Below, in pieces: positions 1-9,259 of a stretch of 64,000 nucleotides of DNA (its first letter is position 1; each line of letters begins with the position of its first letter). Under the pieces are notes generated by a model, which did no database searches, was not told the DNA's origin, and was given only the letters and a program-made list of their open reading frames with translations. Origin of the DNA: Peribacillus sp044761985 (GTDB lineage Bacteria > Bacillota > Bacilli > Bacillales > DSM-1321); contig NZ_JBIWDK010000008.1 in the NCBI RefSeq assembly GCF_044761985.1, forward strand, positions 159,593-223,592. The letters run 5' to 3'. The position numbers and the translations under genes were made by a program.

Positions 1-1707
1 GAGCTGACGGCAACCAACTTTGAAGTGCATTTTAATAGCTCCCGGACAGGGGTGCGGCTCATTGGTCCCACACCGAAGTGGACACGTAAAGATGGAGGCG
101 AGGCAGGCTTGCATCCATCGAATATTCACGACAATGCCTATGCGATTGGTACCCTGGATTTAACAGGTGATATGCCGATTTTATTAGGCCCGGATGGACC
201 GAGCCTCGGCGGTTTTGTTTGTCCAGTGACGACGGCTTCGGCAGAGTTTTGGAAGATCGGTCAGTTGCACGCGGGTGATACGGTACGCTTTAAATTATTA
301 TCAGTAGACGAAGCCAATGCTCTACGTAAAAATCAAGAGCAATTTTTAGAGGAATTAACGGTCACATCGTTTGAAGAGATGAACGATGTAAAATATATGG
401 AACAAGCTGATCCAGAAACGGCGATTCTATTCAGAAGCGAGAAAGGCCGCTTCCCGATGGTTATCCGTGCAGATGGGGATGAAAATTTGCTTGTGGAATA
501 TGGCGATATGGTTCTGGATTTACTATTGCGTTTCCAAGCCCATCTGTTAATGGAGGCGATTAAAGAGCGCACTGATATTCCAGTGATTGACCTCACACCA
601 GGTATCCGCTCCCTGCAAGTGCATATTGATTCAACGAAAATGACGCTAATGGAATTATGCCGTATTATAGACGAGCTAAATCAAGCATTACCTGTGTTGG
701 AAGAAGTTGAGGTACCTTCGCGAATCGTCCATTTACCCTTGTCATGGGACGATCCTTCGACACAATTAGCCATCGAGCGTTATCAAAAAAATGTCCGCCC
801 GGATGCACCTTGGTGTCCGAGTAATATCGAATTCATCCGCCGTATGAACGGTCTTGGAGCAATTGATGATGTTCGTCGTATCGTGTTTGATGCCAATTAT
901 TTAGTGATGGGGCTTGGCGATGTATATCTTGGGGCACCCGTTGCCACACCACTCGATCCGCGGCACCGTCTCGTAACGACAAAGTACAATCCTGCGCGGA
1001 CATGGACGCCTGAAAATGCAGTTGGGATTGGTGGCGCATATATGTGCGTATATGGCATGGAAGGACCTGGTGGCTATCAATTCGTTGGCCGTACGGTCCA
1101 AATGTGGAATCGCCTTAGAGCAACAAAAAGTTTTACAGAAGGAAAGCCATGGTTATTGCGTTTCTTCGATCAAATTCGCTTCTATCCAGTAGCGGAAGAC
1201 GAATTAGAAACAAAACGCCAACAATTCTTACGTGGTCAATTCGAGGTCAAGATTGAAGAGACAACATTCAAGCTCCGTGACTACATCAGATTCTTAGAAG
1301 AGGTTAAAGTCGAAACGCAAAGCTTTAAACAAACTCAACAGGAAGCGTTTGATACAGAGCGTGAGCGGTGGCGCGACCTTGGATTAGATGAATATGTAGC
1401 AGAGCATCATGAAGCGGTGAATGTCGATAGCGATGTGCCCGAAAATAGCGAGGCCATCCGCTGTACATTACCAGGGAGCATATGGAAAGTACTTGTTGAA
1501 GCAGGCATGTATGTAAGAAAAGGGGATGTATTGCTAGTGGAGGAAAGTATGAAAATGGAGTTTCCGCAGGTTGCCCCATTTGATGGCATCGTGAAACAAA
1601 TTTATGTTTCTCCGGGAGACGAAGTACAAGCCAATCAATTAATGGTCGCCCTTGAACCTATAGAAGTGGAGGTAAAAGATGATGAATCCATTATTATCTA
1701 TCAATAA
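1..1707 (+). CDS. Urea carboxylase, C-terminal part (5' end outside window)
   Basis: Biotin-dependent urea carboxylase makes allophanate from urea, bicarbonate and ATP. The frame is open from base 1, so the gene starts upstream and the biotin carboxylase domain is not visible. What remains is the end of an AHS2-type carboxyltransferase half, an AHS1-type half, and a C-terminal biotinyl domain. The biotin site reads ESMKME, with the acceptor lysine codon at 1552-1554; families usually have AMKM. The stop lies inside the next gene, so the two are translationally coupled. Family order (BC, carboxyltransferase, BCCP) and the allophanate hydrolase neighbour separate it from pyruvate or acetyl-CoA carboxylases. 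Confidence 0.9.
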   Translation, partial: ELTATNFEVHFNSSRTGVRLIGPTPKWTRKDGGEAGLHPSNIHDNAYAIGTLDLTGDMPILLGPDGPSLGGFVCPVTTASAEFWKIGQLHAGDTVRFKLLSVDEANALRKNQEQFLEELTVTSFEEMNDVKYMEQADPETAILFRSEKGRFPMVIRADGDENLLVEYGDMVLDLLLRFQAHLLMEAIKERTDIPVIDLTPGIRSLQVHIDSTKMTLMELCRIIDELNQALPVLEEVEVPSRIVHLPLSWDDPSTQLAIERYQKNVRPDAPWCPSNIEFIRRMNGLGAIDDVRRIVFDANYLVMGLGDVYLGAPVATPLDPRHRLVTTKYNPARTWTPENAVGIGGAYMCVYGMEGPGGYQFVGRTVQMWNRLRATKSFTEGKPWLLRFFDQIRFYPVAEDELETKRQQFLRGQFEVKIEETTFKLRDYIRFLEEVKVETQSFKQTQQEAFDTERERWRDLGLDEYVAEHHEAVNVDSDVPENSEAIRCTLPGSIWKVLVEAGMYVRKGDVLLVEESMKMEFPQVAPFDGIVKQIYVSPGDEVQANQLMVALEPIEVEVKDDESIIIYQ

Positions 1708-3400
1708 TTTACAACAAGCTTATGCAGATGGTAGCTTGACGCCACGGCAAGTAGTCACCGATATTTTACAGCGTGTGGAAGACTATGCGGCGAGTACGGT
1801 ATTTATTGTTCCCCCGACATGGGAACGACTAACGCCTTATGTTGAAAAATTGGAACGAGTCAATATGCAGGACTTTCCGTTATATGGAATTCCATTTGTC
1901 ATTAAGGATAATATTGATTGGGTTGATGTCGACACAACTGCGGCTTGCCCAACCTATGCCTATACACCTACTGAAAGTGCGACTGTTGTCCAACGTTTAA
2001 TTGATGCTGGTGCGATTCCTATTGGCAAAACCAATTTAGACCAGTTTGCAACGGGGCTGATCGGCACGCGTAGTCCATACGGTGTCGTGAAAAACGCCTT
2101 GAACGAAGAATTGATCAGCGGGGGTTCCAGCTCAGGCTCAGCCGTCGCGGTGGCACTAGGATTTGCGAGCTTTGGTCTTGGTACAGATACCGCGGGGTCT
2201 GGTCGTGTACCAGCCGCATTAAATGAGTTGTATGGTTTGAAACCAAGTCTAGGTGCTTGGCCTGTGAAAGGTGTTGTACCGGCATGCGAAAGTTTGGATT
2301 GTGTGACGGTGTTTGCGACTGAACTGCAAGATGTCTATTCAGTAGATGCCGTTGTGCGTGGGGAAGATGCGGCTGATATCTGGAGCCGTGCCGTATCAAT
2401 GGCCCCCGCTGCAAATCCATCTGTTGTGTGTTTGCCGAAAAACGACTTAACGTTTTTTGGCCCATATGCGCAGGAATATGAAGCGGCCTGGAATCGCACG
2501 GTGCAACGTCTGGAAAAGGGGAATGTGCCGATCCGTTATATAGATGTGACCTACTTACAAGAAGCGGCAGCCATTTTATACGACGGCCCATGGATTGCGG
2601 AGCGCTGGTCTGCGATTGGGGACTTTGTAGAGGACCATCCGGATGAAATCTTCGATGTTACGCGCCAATTACTCCGTGAAAGCGAAAATCAAACATATCG
2701 TGCCACCGAGCTATTTCAGGCAATGCATCGTCTACAAGCCTTAAAGAAACGTGCGATGCTAGAGTTAGAGAATGCGGTGCTCGTTTTGCCAACAACAGGT
2801 GGGACGTGGACGATTCAACAGGCAAAAGAAGAACCGATTTCAACAAACCAACAATTGGGCATGTATACGAATCACTGTAATTTGCTCGATTTGGCAGCGA
2901 TTGCTGTTCCGGCAGATCATGCAACCACGGATGTTCCTTTTGGCATTACACTATTCAGCCGCTTCGATGAAGAACATTTATTAAAAGGACTGGCCACTAC
3001 TATCGAGCGTGGCCACACAATTCCCGTTGCCGTATGCGGACTTCATATGCGTGGCTTTGCATTAGAGCATCAAATGCTAGAATGCCAGGCTACCTTTGCC
3101 TATCAAACAACAACAGCCTCTACCTATCGATTATATCAACTAGCTACACAGCCAGCTAAACCCGGGTTGGTTCGGAGTGCAGATGGTTTTGCCATAGAAG
3201 TCGAAGTATGGGATATGCCAATTGCCCAGCTCGGTGCCTTTATGCAACGGATTCCTGCACCGCTTGGAATGGGAAAAGTCCAGCTAGCAAACGGTCTTGA
3301 AGTTCTTGGTTTTATTTGTGAGCCAGATGCAATCGGGCAAGCATTGGATATTTCGTATACGGGTGGGTGGCGTTATTTAGAAACGACATCGATCGAATAA
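1682..3400 (+). CDS. atzF: Allophanate hydrolase
   Basis: Hydrolyses allophanate to ammonia and CO2, the second step of ATP-dependent urea breakdown. The N-terminal ~430 residues are an amidase-signature domain: catalytic Lys near residue 75 (VIKDNID), a GGSSSGS loop near 148-154 and the nucleophile Ser near 173 (GTDTAGSGR). The last ~140 residues match the AtzF C-terminal domain found in true allophanate hydrolases. Two ATGs lie at 1679 and 1682; GGAGGT at 1668-1673 is better spaced from the second. The gene overlaps urea carboxylase by 26 bases. Length (about 572 aa) is normal for the family. No terminator was seen directly downstream. Confidence 0.92.
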   Translation: MNPLLSINNLQQAYADGSLTPRQVVTDILQRVEDYAASTVFIVPPTWERLTPYVEKLERVNMQDFPLYGIPFVIKDNIDWVDVDTTAACPTYAYTPTESATVVQRLIDAGAIPIGKTNLDQFATGLIGTRSPYGVVKNALNEELISGGSSSGSAVAVALGFASFGLGTDTAGSGRVPAALNELYGLKPSLGAWPVKGVVPACESLDCVTVFATELQDVYSVDAVVRGEDAADIWSRAVSMAPAANPSVVCLPKNDLTFFGPYAQEYEAAWNRTVQRLEKGNVPIRYIDVTYLQEAAAILYDGPWIAERWSAIGDFVEDHPDEIFDVTRQLLRESENQTYRATELFQAMHRLQALKKRAMLELENAVLVLPTTGGTWTIQQAKEEPISTNQQLGMYTNHCNLLDLAAIAVPADHATTDVPFGITLFSRFDEEHLLKGLATTIERGHTIPVAVCGLHMRGFALEHQMLECQATFAYQTTTASTYRLYQLATQPAKPGLVRSADGFAIEVEVWDMPIAQLGAFMQRIPAPLGMGKVQLANGLEVLGFICEPDAIGQALDISYTGGWRYLETTSIE

Positions 3401-3550
3401 GTCGTAAAATTCTCTAATGATGGGCACAATAACGAATCTGGCCGATGACTTGTAGCTAGAATTTGAATAATGAAGGAATTAGCTATATATTTATCACTGA
3501 GTCACATATGCGACATAGGCTATTTTAAGAAGAGCTCGGAGGAGAAGAAT

Positions 3551-3865
3551 ATGAAAACGATTAGTACAGAACAAGAATATCGTGAACAAATCAAACAAGA
3601 TGAATTAACGGTCGGGATTTTCACGACAACATGGTGCCCGGATTGCAAACGTCTGGATATGTTCATCGGTGACATCACAGCAGAACATCAAGACAAGAAT
3701 TGGTTCACCATCGATAAAGACGAATTCCCGGAAATCGCGGAAGAACAGACTGTCATGGGAATCCCTTCATTATTGGTATTCAAGAATGGTGAAAAAATCG
3801 CCCACCTGCACAGTGCGAACGCTAAAACTCCTGATCAAGTGAATGAGTTTTTAAATAACCTATAA
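3551..3865 (+). CDS. Thioredoxin-like thiol-disulfide protein
   Basis: A 104-residue cytoplasmic thioredoxin-fold protein. The redox motif is C29-P-D-C32 within TTWCPDCK, followed by a cis-proline segment (GIPSLLVFKNG). The frame is open further upstream, but GGAGGAG immediately before ATG 3551 and the typical N-terminus decide the start. CPDC differs from CGPC of classical thioredoxin and resembles YtpP-like minor thioredoxins of bacilli. Its target is not evident. It is monocistronic, with a terminator just downstream. Confidence 0.8.
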   Translation: MKTISTEQEYREQIKQDELTVGIFTTTWCPDCKRLDMFIGDITAEHQDKNWFTIDKDEFPEIAEEQTVMGIPSLLVFKNGEKIAHLHSANAKTPDQVNEFLNNL

Positions 3866-3882
3866 TAATAAGCACGGAACCT

Positions 3883-3918
3883 ACCCTCGCATGTATCGTC
3901 ATGTGGGGGTTGTTTTTC
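3883..3918 (+). terminator. Rho-independent terminator after the thioredoxin-like gene
   Basis: An imperfect stem (arms about 3883-3893 and 3900-3910, loop TATCGT) is followed by TTGTTTTT. It sits 18 bases after the stop. Confidence 0.65.
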
Positions 3919-4040
3919 GTTTATGTGAATAGGATTAAATAGTTACGCAGTATACAAAATTTCAGACATTCAACAAGCCACCGATCTGGCGATTGGGAGC
4001 TAAAGATTCGATTCAAGATATAGTCGATGTAACGAATTAA

Positions 4041-4070
4041 AATGTCCCCCACTAAAGGGGCATTTTTCTT
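4041..4070. terminator. Terminator hairpin, probably bidirectional
   Basis: AATGTCCCC and GGGGCATT arms pair with one bulge, and T-rich DNA lies on both sides. It lies immediately downstream of the leftward lipoprotein gene. Confidence 0.65.
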
Positions 4071-4074
4071 TTGT

Positions 4075-4576
4075 TTATAACTCCTCAATTTTTTTGAAGA
4101 GATCGGTGTAAAGTTGATCTATGTTCTTTTTATCGTCTAAATAAAAGTACCAAGCATCCTCTTTATTTACATGATCATCATGCAAATAAATGGTCGTATG
4201 AGAACCATTCGTTAAAGAATCATGGGCCGTTTCATAAGTAAGGCCCTCCGTTATAAAGGGATCGTGCTTTTTACTAGAATCGAAGAAGACAATCGGAATG
4301 TCTGAACTTCTATAAACGTTCACAAATTTATCGTCTGATGCTTCTTCAAAAACGTCGGGTGCTAACAGAACGGCATCAAAGTCAGCTTCGATTCTTGCAA
4401 TATCTTTACTTAATTTGTCTAATGATAGCGATTTAACAGAAATACTATTATTTTTAAATTCAGGTGTTTCGCCAATTACTGCAATGTTCAAAGGTGCTCC
4501 ATCGTACTTCACCTCACTATTCGAACAAGCAGCCAATACTGCTACTACGCTTAAAAAAAAGGATGATCTTTTTCAT
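4075..4576 (-). pseudogene. Putative lipoprotein with a frameshift in an A8/T8 run in the signal peptide
   Basis: The ATG at 4576 has a strong ribosome site (AAGGAGG) and begins MKKIILF. A run of eight T on the coding strand (plus-strand A, 4553-4560) then throws translation out of frame. With seven T the frame would continue as a textbook lipoprotein signal peptide ending LAAC, then run without interruption to 4075 (about 165 residues, mostly charged and hydrophilic). No known domain was recognised in the mature part. Without the repair, the open frame begins only at the lipobox. A sequencing error, a real null allele or a phase-variable tract are all possible. Downstream lies a terminator hairpin. 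Confidence 0.65.
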
Positions 4577-4892
4577 ATGCAACCTCCTTATTAATGGAAA
4601 TCTTTTTTTCTTTCCTCAACTTATTATTCTACAAATATTTTCAAAAACCTTGCTTACATAACATTCCTTTTTGAAGGATAAAGTATATTCCTGAAAATCC
4701 TATCATTTCAATTATGTTACATAAATATTAATTATTTTACTATTAGATTAAGAGAACTTAACAATAGATAGAAACTTAGTAGAATGCACAATTATGTCAT
4801 AAAAATAGTTTTAATTACCTATACCAGAATACTATTTTTAACCGATATTTAAATTAATGTAATAAAAATAATACTTTAGTAGGGAGAATGAT
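4577..4892. other. AT-rich intergenic region between divergent genes
   Basis: This 316-base, very AT-rich stretch holds the ribosome sites of both flanking genes (AAGGAGG for the lipoprotein, AGGGAG for the glucosaminidase). Promoters must lie here, but none could be assigned with confidence. Confidence 0.5.
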
Positions 4893-7800
4893 ATGAAGAA
4901 GTTACTTATACCAACGTTCTGTTTCGCAGTATTGAGTACTGTTGCTTTTGAAGAACATATATCTGCAGCTCCACTATCAGCCGAACAAAAAACGATAGAA
5001 ACGATAAAATATGTGAATGTGAGCTTAGGGTCGCTGAATATGCGAAAAAGCGGTAAGGAAAGCGCAGCCGTAGTGGCGAAGCTAAGTAAAGGCACGAAGG
5101 TTACGGTGTATTCGGAATCCAAGGGCTGGGCTAAGGTCAAGGCAAATGGAAAAGAAGGATACGTGAGTACCGCTTACCTTTCAACAAAAAAACCAGGAGC
5201 GGTTAAGCAAGCAGTGACCGCAACCGTCAAAACGACGACAAAATACGTGAATGTGAGTTCAGGTACGCTGAATATGCGGAAAAGTGGTAACGCAAGCGCG
5301 AAAATAGTCACGATGCTAAGCAAGGGTACCAAAGTAACGGTGTATTCGGAGTCAAAAGGCTGGGCAAAAGTCAAAGCGAACAATAAGGAAGGCTATGTGA
5401 ATACGGCCTACCTTTCGACAAAGAAGCCGGCAACGGTAACAAAGGCTTCCACCACCGTCAAAACGACGACAAAATACGTGAATGTGAGTTCAGGTACGCT
5501 GAATATGCGGAAAAGTGGTTCCGCGAGCGCGAAAATTGTCACGACACTAAGCAAGGGCACGAAGGTAACGGTGTACTCGGAGTCAAAAGGCTGGGCGAAA
5601 ATCAAAGCGAACAATAAGGAAGGCTATGTGAATACAACCTACCTTTCCACAAAGAAACCCGCCACGGCAACAAAGGCTTCCACCACCGTTAAAACGACGA
5701 CAAAATACGTGAATGTGAGCTCAGGTACGCTGAATATGCGGAAAAGTGGATCCGCGAGCGCGAAAATTGTCNNNNNNNNNNNNNNNNNNNNNNNNNNNNN
5801 NNNNNNNNNNNNNNNNNNNNNNNNNNNNNNNNNNNNNNNNNNNNNNNNNNNNNNNNNNNNNNNNNNNNNNCACGGAATTAACCAAAGGCACCAAAGTAAC
5901 GGTGTATTCAGAGTCAAAAGGCTGGGCGAAGATCAAAGCGAACAATAAGGAAGGCTATGTGAATACAGCCTACCTTTCCACAACGAAACCAGTCACGGCC
6001 AAACCAGCGTCCACTCCGGTTAAGACGACGACAAAATACGTGAATGTGAGCTCAGGCACGCTGAATATGCGGAAAAGTGGATCCGCGAGCGCGAAAATTG
6101 TCACGGAATTAACCAAAGGCACCAAAGTAACGGTGTATTCAGAGTCAAAAGGCTGGGCGAAGATCAAAGCGAACAATAAGGAAGGCTATGTGAATACGGC
6201 CTATCTTTCCACAAAGAAACCAGTCACGGCAAAACCAGCTTCCACTCCGGTTAAGACGACGACAAAATACGTGAATGTAAGTTCAGGTACGCTGAATATG
6301 AGGAAAAGTGGTTCGNNNNNNNNNNNNNNNNNNNNNNNNNNNNNNNNNNNNNNNNNNNNNNNNNNNNNNNNNNNNNNNNNNNNNNNNNNNNNNNNNNNNN
6401 NNNNNNNNNNNNNNCCAGTCACGGCAAAACCAGCTTCCACTCCGGTTAAGACGACGACAAAATACGTGAATGTAAGTTCAGGTACGCTGAATATGAGGAA
6501 AAGTGGTTCGGCGAGCGCGAAAATAGTCACTGAATTAACCAAAGGCACTAAAGTAACGGTGTATTCAGAGTCAAAAGGCTGGGCAAAGATCAAAGCGAAT
6601 AATAAGGAAGGCTATGTGAATACAACCTACCTTTCCACAAAGAAGCCCGTCACGGCAAAACCAGCTTCCACTCCGGTTAAGACGACGACAAAATACGTGA
6701 ATGTAAGTTCAGGTACGCTGAATATGAGGAAAAGTGGTTCCGCAAGCGCGGCAATCGTCACCGAGCTAACGAAAGGGACGAAGGTAACGGTGTACTCGGA
6801 GTCCAATGGCTGGGCAAAAATCAAGGCGAACAATAAGGAAGGTTATGTGAATACAACTTACCTTTTCACAACAAAGCCAAGCTCAACGCCTGTAGTTGAA
6901 CCAACTGTCAAAGAGATAAAATATGTGAATGTAAGCTCAGGTACACTCAATGTACGGAATAAACCGACAGAAACCGCCTCCATCATTGTGAAATTGGCGA
7001 AGGGTGTAGAGGTTACCGTTCTTTCTGAATCGAATGGCTGGTCAAATATTGAAGTATATGGTGGAGAAGGTTATGTAAGCTCGCAATATCTTTCAACGAC
7101 CAAGCCAAATTCGAAAGATGAAAAGCCGGAACCTACCCCTCCTATTGAAGAAAACACGCTCATTAAATTCGTGAAGGTGAACGATGGATCTAATTTGAAC
7201 ATGCGATCCGTAGCCTCGACGTCTGCCTCTATCGTGGCAATGCTTGCCAATAATACGGCGGTAACGGTGTATTCTGAATCTGATGGTTGGGCAAAGGTTT
7301 CAGCAAATGGGAAAACGGGATATGTGAGCTCACAGTATTTAGTTAACACAGCTGCAGAAACTCCAGGCAATGCTCCTGGAACGGTCATTAAGAATTATAC
7401 AGAATATGGCCTGACGATCGACAAGATGGTAGATTTGCAGATGGCCGTCAATGCCCAAACGGATAAAAGCTACCAAACCTACATACGTGAAGACGGTATT
7501 ATTTTAACCTCTTCCACGAAAGGTACGGTCAATGGATCGGGCTGGCGAGTACGGGGAGGAGCTGGTCCGGATAACTGGGTAGTCGGTTCGGTCAGCAATA
7601 ATCAGTCTCTTACAATCAAATCGAAGGTGAAAGGCTCTGACGGTTATTACTGGTATGAAGTCGATATCAATAAAACCTGGGTCAATGCGAGTCCAGAAGA
7701 TGTGAAATATCATCTGAATCCAGATAATTTCGAGAATGACCCAGTTAACTCGTTTCAATTTGTCAAACTCTCTCAAAGTGCGAACCTGAACGCTGCCGAA

Positions 7801-8298
7801 GTGAATAGTAGAATCCTATCCGGCAAAGGAATCTTAGAAGGACAAGCAGCCACCTTCATGACGGCAGGGGATAAATATGGAGTCAATGATATTTATCTTA
7901 TTTCACACGCATTATTGGAAACGGGCAAAGGGACTTCACCATTAGCAACAGGCGTTATGGTGAATGGAAAGACAGTCTATAATATGTACGGAATCGGAGC
8001 GTATGATGGAACGGCAGTAAGCAGCGGCGCGCAATATGCCTATAATGCAGGCTGGTTCACTCCGGAGGCGGCCATCATCGGCGGTGCAGAATTCATCGCC
8101 AAAGGGTATATTTCCACAGGGCAAGATACCTTATACAAAATGAGATGGAATCCCGCTGGGGCAAGCACTTATGGATATGCCACCCATCAGTATGCAACAG
8201 ATATCGGCTGGGCCGTAAAGCAAGTAAAACAGATTTATAATTTATATAGCTTGCTAGATTCCTATAATCTAAAGATGGATATTCCTAAATATAAATAA
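4893..8298 (+). CDS. Secreted SH3-repeat cell-wall hydrolase with C-terminal glucosaminidase domain
   Basis: A peptidoglycan hydrolase: N-terminal signal peptide, at least ten bacterial SH3 domains in tandem, then a C-terminal N-acetylglucosaminidase (LytD/GH73-like) domain from about 7780. The motif ALLETG carries the likely catalytic Glu, followed by YNMYGIGA and a YATDIGWA segment. Start ATG 4893 has AGGGAG upstream. Two 99-N gaps interrupt the gene. Across the first gap the printed frame shifts by one, which is explained if the N count is arbitrary (see the gap entries), so I treat it as one intact gene. SH3 repeats bind the wall; the enzyme cuts glycan during growth or division. A strong terminator follows. 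Confidence 0.85.
5772..5870. other. Assembly gap, 99 N
   Basis: Bases flanking the gap are GTC and CACG. If the N are removed, the repeat has one extra C relative to the 231-bp period, so the true gap length should be 231k minus 1. A length of 99 gives a false frameshift. Confidence 0.95.
6316..6414. other. Assembly gap, 99 N
   Basis: Completing one 231-bp repeat here requires at least 135 missing bases (or 135 plus multiples of 231), so 99 is not the real length. The reading frame happens to be kept. Confidence 0.95.
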
Positions 8299-8302
8299 AA
8301 CA

Positions 8303-8345
8303 AGAAAACCACATGAAGCTACATCATGTGGTTTTCTATTTCACC
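8303..8345 (+). terminator. Terminator after the glucosaminidase gene
   Basis: A perfect 14-bp stem (8303-8316 with 8324-8337, loop AGCTACA) is followed by a T-rich stretch. It starts four bases after the stop. Confidence 0.85.
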
Positions 8346-8440
8346 ATTTATCTACGAAAAGGCATATTTATCTTCGAAATCGTCCCATTTATCTTCGGAA
8401 AGAGCGGTTTTATCTTCGGAATTTGCCATTATATCAATTT
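8346..8440. repeat. Degenerate 21-bp tandem repeat, ATTTATCTTCGGA type
   Basis: Units start near 8346, 8366, 8387, 8408 and 8429 (steps 20, 21, 21, 21). The core is ATTTATCTTCGGA with variable spacer bases. It begins directly after a terminator and is intergenic. Confidence 0.75.
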
Positions 8441-8563
8441 TTCGACAAGATTCTTCCATATTATAAGTAAGGCTCAGGGTTCATTATTTAATAGCTGAGG
8501 AGCAATGAATTTTAGGGTATAATCGAGTATGTTAATATATGTAAAATGTAGGAGGGGAATCCT

Positions 8564-9259
8564 ATCCAAGATAAAATTTTGTTAGTGGAAGATGATGCAT
8601 CCATTCAGGAAATGGTAGAAAGCTATTTAATAAAAGAGGGTTTTATTGTGGTGACAGCTTGTGATGGAGAAGAAGCTATAAAAAAATTTATGCAAGATTC
8701 GTTCGTGTTCATCATTCTTGATATTATGATGCCAAAGATAGATGGGTTAGAAGTGATGAAATGGATCCGTGAAAGAAGTGCAATCCCTATTTTAATGATG
8801 TCTGCTAAGGATACAGATGTGGATAAGGCAATTGGGTTAGGACTCGGGGCGGATGATTATATTTGTAAGCCATTTTCCATGATTGAATTGTCCGCACGGG
8901 TGAAGGCTGGAATTAGGCGTTCGACTACTTATTCTGCCCCACAAAAAACGCAGGATGAAATTATACAAATTGGAGATTTGAAAATAGATACGATTAATTT
9001 TACTGTTTGGAAGAACGATGAAGTCATTAAACTAACCTCTAAAGAATTCGAATTATTGAAGCTTTTTGCGAAGAATGGCAATCGCGTTTTCACCAAATCC
9101 CAAATTTATAATCTACTTTGGAATGAAGAATATTTTGGCGATGAAAATGTTATTAATGTTCATATGAGAAGGCTGCGAGAGAAGATCGAGGATGATCCAT
9201 CAAACCCAAAATTCATTAAAACATTATGGGGAATCGGTTATAAGCTGGAAGTGATGTAA
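8564..9259 (+). CDS. OmpR-family response regulator with apparent AUC start
   Basis: A two-component response regulator: receiver domain (acidic pair in LLVEDD, phosphoacceptor Asp about residue 53 in LDIMMP, Lys about 102 in CKPF) and a C-terminal OmpR/PhoB winged helix. GGAGGGG at 8551-8557 is six bases from codon 8564, where the sequence reads ATC CAA GAT AAA ATT TTG. An in-frame stop at 8549-8551 excludes any upstream ATG, and the first ordinary start (TTG 8579) is 21 bases from the ribosome site and would remove the first beta strand. The histidine kinase gene begins at the base after the stop. The neighbouring ABC exporter genes are the likely targets. Confidence 0.85.
   Translation: MQDKILLVEDDASIQEMVESYLIKEGFIVVTACDGEEAIKKFMQDSFVFIILDIMMPKIDGLEVMKWIRERSAIPILMMSAKDTDVDKAIGLGLGADDYICKPFSMIELSARVKAGIRRSTTYSAPQKTQDEIIQIGDLKIDTINFTVWKNDEVIKLTSKEFELLKLFAKNGNRVFTKSQIYNLLWNEEYFGDENVINVHMRRLREKIEDDPSNPKFIKTLWGIGYKLEVM

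Larger units (their letters stand above)
5223..6900 (+). repeat. 231-bp (77-codon) tandem SH3 repeat array
   Basis: Nearly identical 231-bp units start near 5227, 5458, 5688, 6019, 6250, 6445 and 6676, each encoding one SH3 domain plus a Thr/Pro/Lys linker. More diverged SH3 copies flank the array (from about 5005 on the left, 6915 and 7165 on the right). High identity suggests recent expansion and explains why assembly failed twice here. Confidence 0.9.

Noticed and set aside
2115..2591. A 158-residue leftward open frame inside allophanate hydrolase
   Set aside because: It is antisense to a well-conserved enzyme; low-complexity composition.
5174..6833. Repeated leftward open frames of about 68 residues
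   Set aside because: Each is antisense to an SH3 repeat.
8313..8498. A small rightward open frame rich in Phe-Ile-Phe
   Set aside because: It is a read-through of the terminator and the 21-bp repeat (seven-codon period); no ribosome site.
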